NCBI GenBank assembly: GCA_009809945.1
Contig: WTPW01001663.1
Span: 49,236 to 113,235 of the forward strand
Source: Gigaspora margarita
Lineage: Eukaryota > Glomeromycota > Glomeromycetes > Diversisporales > Gigasporaceae
Reading direction: 5' to 3'
DNA length: 64,000 bases
The position numbers and the translations under genes were made by a program. Positions 61,611 through 64,000 of the stretch are shown one piece after another. How positions within the stretch are numbered: the stretch's first letter is position 1; each line of letters begins with the position of its first letter. The notes beneath the pieces were generated by a model. The model was not told the DNA's origin. It saw nothing but the letters and a program-made list of their open reading frames with translations, and searched no databases.

Positions 61611-63119
61611 GAATCGGTTGAAAAAAATACTTCACACGCAAACTAATCTTAAGTAAAAATATATATATAATTAGTGTGGGATATAGATAACTAATAATCC
61701 ATTTGGAATGTGGTCAGTAGTAGAGTAACACATATAAGCATCTGGATGTTTTTTCTGTGTAATTGTCTTTTTAGCATTTTTTTGTCGTATTTTAAAAAAT
61801 GGTTGGTTGTTATTAGTATAGTTTATTTTCATATAAAAAAATACTTTTTTTTTTTTTTAATCAATTGCCTGTAATTTTTTCTTTGTATAGCTTTGTAAAG
61901 TTTTCTCTTTAAATCCTAAAAATTTTCTTTTCAAAGAATAATAAATGGATCTAATCACCTAATCGGTAGGCTGATATTTAATATTTTGTATTGTATGTGA
62001 CATAATAAAAAATATTTCTGTGCTTAGCGGCATATGCAGAGTTTAAATATCACGTGGCAATGCTTATCTGTGTTTCTATAAAACAAGAGCTTGTAAGAAC
62101 TTCCGTCTATTATATTTACAATATACTAATTTGTATTATGTTCTCTAACAGAGGTTCAAAATGTGTTTTATATAAAAATTATAATAAAAACATATAAATT
62201 TACTATAAACTTTAAGCTAAAAATCTTTTTTAATTTAACTAATTAAAATTAAATTTTACAACATTATAAAACAAAAGAAAAGTGAGCCTAAAAATCAAAT
62301 TAAAATTTTGCAAATTTTACAGTTTTTAAATATATAAATTTATCAAAAAACAAATATTTATCAATTTTAAAAAAATTATATAATGTATATATAAAATTTT
62401 AAATATTTATAAAGTAGTATGAAATTTATGTAATATATAAATCAAAATAATTTTTAATTAAAACAAAAATTAATTTTGATTAATATTTGAGTTAGAATAA
62501 AGGTCTGAGATAGACAAGAACTAAGTTTATATTCAAATTCAAAGAAATTTTTTTTGTTAAAGTATTAAAAATAATTTCATAGATAAATTTTTTTATATAT
62601 TTTTAAATAGTCTTGTTGGTACTCAATATACAAGATTATATAATAAAGAATTTTTTACAATGTTCTATTTTATTACAAGCCTGGCATCATCTGGCTACTC
62701 TAAATGCACTTAGATATGACCTGTTTTACTAGTTTACTAATAAACTAGAGAACTTGTTAGTTCTATTAAAAACTAAACCAAAATAGCTATACGATATTAT
62801 TTATAATTTGATTATTGCTTTCTTATTTGTTCTTTTATTGTTCTTTTTTTTTTTTTATATTAGAGTGCTTTTTTGTTTCTCTTTCTATAGAATCCCAAAG
62901 AACTCTGATATAACTTAGATGTTACTAAAAAAGGAAATTTTGTATAGAAATTTATCAAACATTGTATTTTTATATAGTAAATTTTCAAAATTTGCTCTAT
63001 TTATACATCTATTTAGCTGAAATTATACAAATTTTATACAAATTCAAATCTAAATTATATTAGAGTTCTTCATGTCCTCTTTTTATTTAGCTAGGACAGA
63101 ACTCTAAACAATATATATT
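61611..63119. other. 3' UTR and gene-free stretch
   Basis: 61611-62010 probably contains the transcript end; AATAAT/AATAAA-like words occur near 61940 and 62000. Beyond that is AT-rich DNA with nothing recognisable. Confidence 0.5.
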
Positions 63120-63270
63120 AGGTTATATTTGAAAAATTGCTAATATATTTTTTTAAAAAAGGTTATATTTGCAAGTAGGTATTGAATAAAAAGGTTATAT
63201 TTGAAAACAGCTAATGACTAAAAGGTTATATTTAAAATAATGCTAATAGGCTAAGGTTTTATAAATGTTA
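63120..63270. repeat. AGGTTATATTTGAAAA subterminal repeat array
   Basis: Five diverged copies spaced about 30-35 bp, each followed by a TAAT/GCTAAT word. The inverse unit occurs at 37600-37715 and 39925-40055, where it lies near element ends. This suggests another TIR element end extending past the window. Confidence 0.6.
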
Positions 63271-63436
63271 TATTTAAAATATATAAAGTATGTAAAGTAA
63301 TATAAATTATTTTTTTAGAAAAAGTAGATTGTTTTTTTTTTTTTAATAAAGAATATAGTTTCATTTTTTTTTAGAAAATATAAGGAAGGTGGAGGTATTG
63401 TAGACAGGGAGGGTATTGTGGACAGGTGAGATATCT

Positions 63437-63540
63437 TATGATCCTGTGATTGTAATTGGATAATTTTGGTACCATTCGATTCGTCTCTTTGAGACGAATT
63501 GAATGGTATAAAATTCATCCAATTCTGACTACTAGATCAC
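63437..63540. repeat. GGTACC hairpin, copy 3
   Basis: A palindrome with arms of about 48 bp. The left arm has TTTTGGTACCATTCGATTCG and the right arm GACGAATTGAATGGTATAAA; the centre is CTCTTTGAGA. The ends GATCCTGTGAT and ACTAGATCAC pair loosely. Confidence 0.65.
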
Positions 63541-63619
63541 AAGATATTATCATTTATGCAAAATATAAGTTTTTTATATATATTTTTAAAATAGCAAATT
63601 TTTTCTATTTTAACCTTTA

Positions 63620-63730
63620 ACGATCTTGGGATCCTGTGATTGGATTTAAACGATTTTGTACTTGTTAGAATCGTCTCGCTGAGATGATCATTTTGGTAGT
63701 AAAATCATCCAAAACGGACCAGTAGATCAA
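63620..63730. repeat. GGTACC hairpin, diverged copy 4
   Basis: Same layout as the preceding hairpin (GGGATCCTGTGATTGG ... ACCAGTAGATCA), but the internal GGTACC is lost and the centre is CGTCTCGCTGAGATGA. Confidence 0.5.
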
Positions 63731-64000
63731 AAATTATTCACTATGTCCACAATACTCTCCTCACCTCTAAAATTTAGTTTTTATATACTATTTGTGTACT
63801 AATTATTTATATCTAAAACTATATAAGATATAAAGATTTTTTTGCAGTAATTTATTCTTTATTAAGCATAGTTCAAATAATAAAAATTGTATAAAAATCT
63901 ATTTGTTTATTAAAAAGTTTTGCTAGTAAGAACCTTAAGGTGTCCATAATACCCCCATCTCCCTTAGATCTTATTTTTTTTTTTTTTTTTTTTTTTTTTT
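63731..64000. other. gene-free, ends in a T-run
   Basis: AT-rich with a terminal run of about 30 T. Nothing is recognised. Confidence 0.5.

Overview
The window is about 64 kb of very AT-rich eukaryotic nuclear DNA. Genes are spliced with short GT-AG introns and sit in long gene-free stretches packed with degenerate transposons. The protein families (WOPR/Gti1-Pac2 regulator, Spo22/ZIP4 meiosis protein, Pos5-like NAD(H) kinase), the 33-exon meiosis gene, the base composition and the repeat load suggest an early-diverging fungus, most likely an arbuscular mycorrhizal (Glomeromycotina) genome. The lineage is inferred from style, not proven.

Only four protein-coding genes can be supported, and for each the exon-intron chain could be rebuilt so that the reading frame closes exactly. 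(1) 9665-12156, minus, 5 exons, 690 aa: a disordered, basic protein with a helical C-terminal domain that I tentatively read as an AF4/FMR2 (AFF4/Ebp1)-like scaffold of the super elongation complex. (2) 12673-14985, plus, 11 exons, 414 aa: NAD/NADH kinase with GGDGT, MNE and [15 protein letters not shown] motifs and one GC-AG intron. (3) 18506-24056, plus, 33 exons, 1034 aa: Spo22/ZIP4/TEX11-type meiosis protein. (4) 59985-61610, plus, 2 exons, 509 aa: WOPR-domain transcription factor. Genes 1 and 2 are divergent across about 0.5 kb and may share a promoter region. No operon-like or shared-pathway logic links the four genes.

Layout. 1-9600: gene-free, with MITEs (Tc1/mariner-like, pogo-like, a 102-bp hAT hairpin, a 29-bp perfect-TIR element) and one copy of a larger T-rich dispersed element. 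9.6-24.1 kb: the gene cluster. 24.1-35.9 kb: gene-free, with MITEs, foldbacks, a possible solo LTR and a degenerate tandem repeat that encloses a small coding relic. 35.9-51 kb: nested transposons, including three SINE copies that share a core but have different tails (two keep different tRNA-like heads), a decayed LINE carrying three insertions, and a 2.4-kb TIR element. 51-54.4 kb: decayed minus-strand Ty3/gypsy pol. 54.6-56 kb: an array of about 0.3-kb palindromes. 60-61.6 kb: the WOPR gene. 61.6-64 kb: gene-free, with palindromes and subterminal repeats.

The most unusual structure is the SINE group. Each copy is flanked by a target-site duplication (16, 14 and 11 bp), and the copies share a roughly 100-bp core but have unrelated 3' tails. 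The three assembly gaps (4608-4615, 38429-38688, 50447-50655) all fall in repeats.
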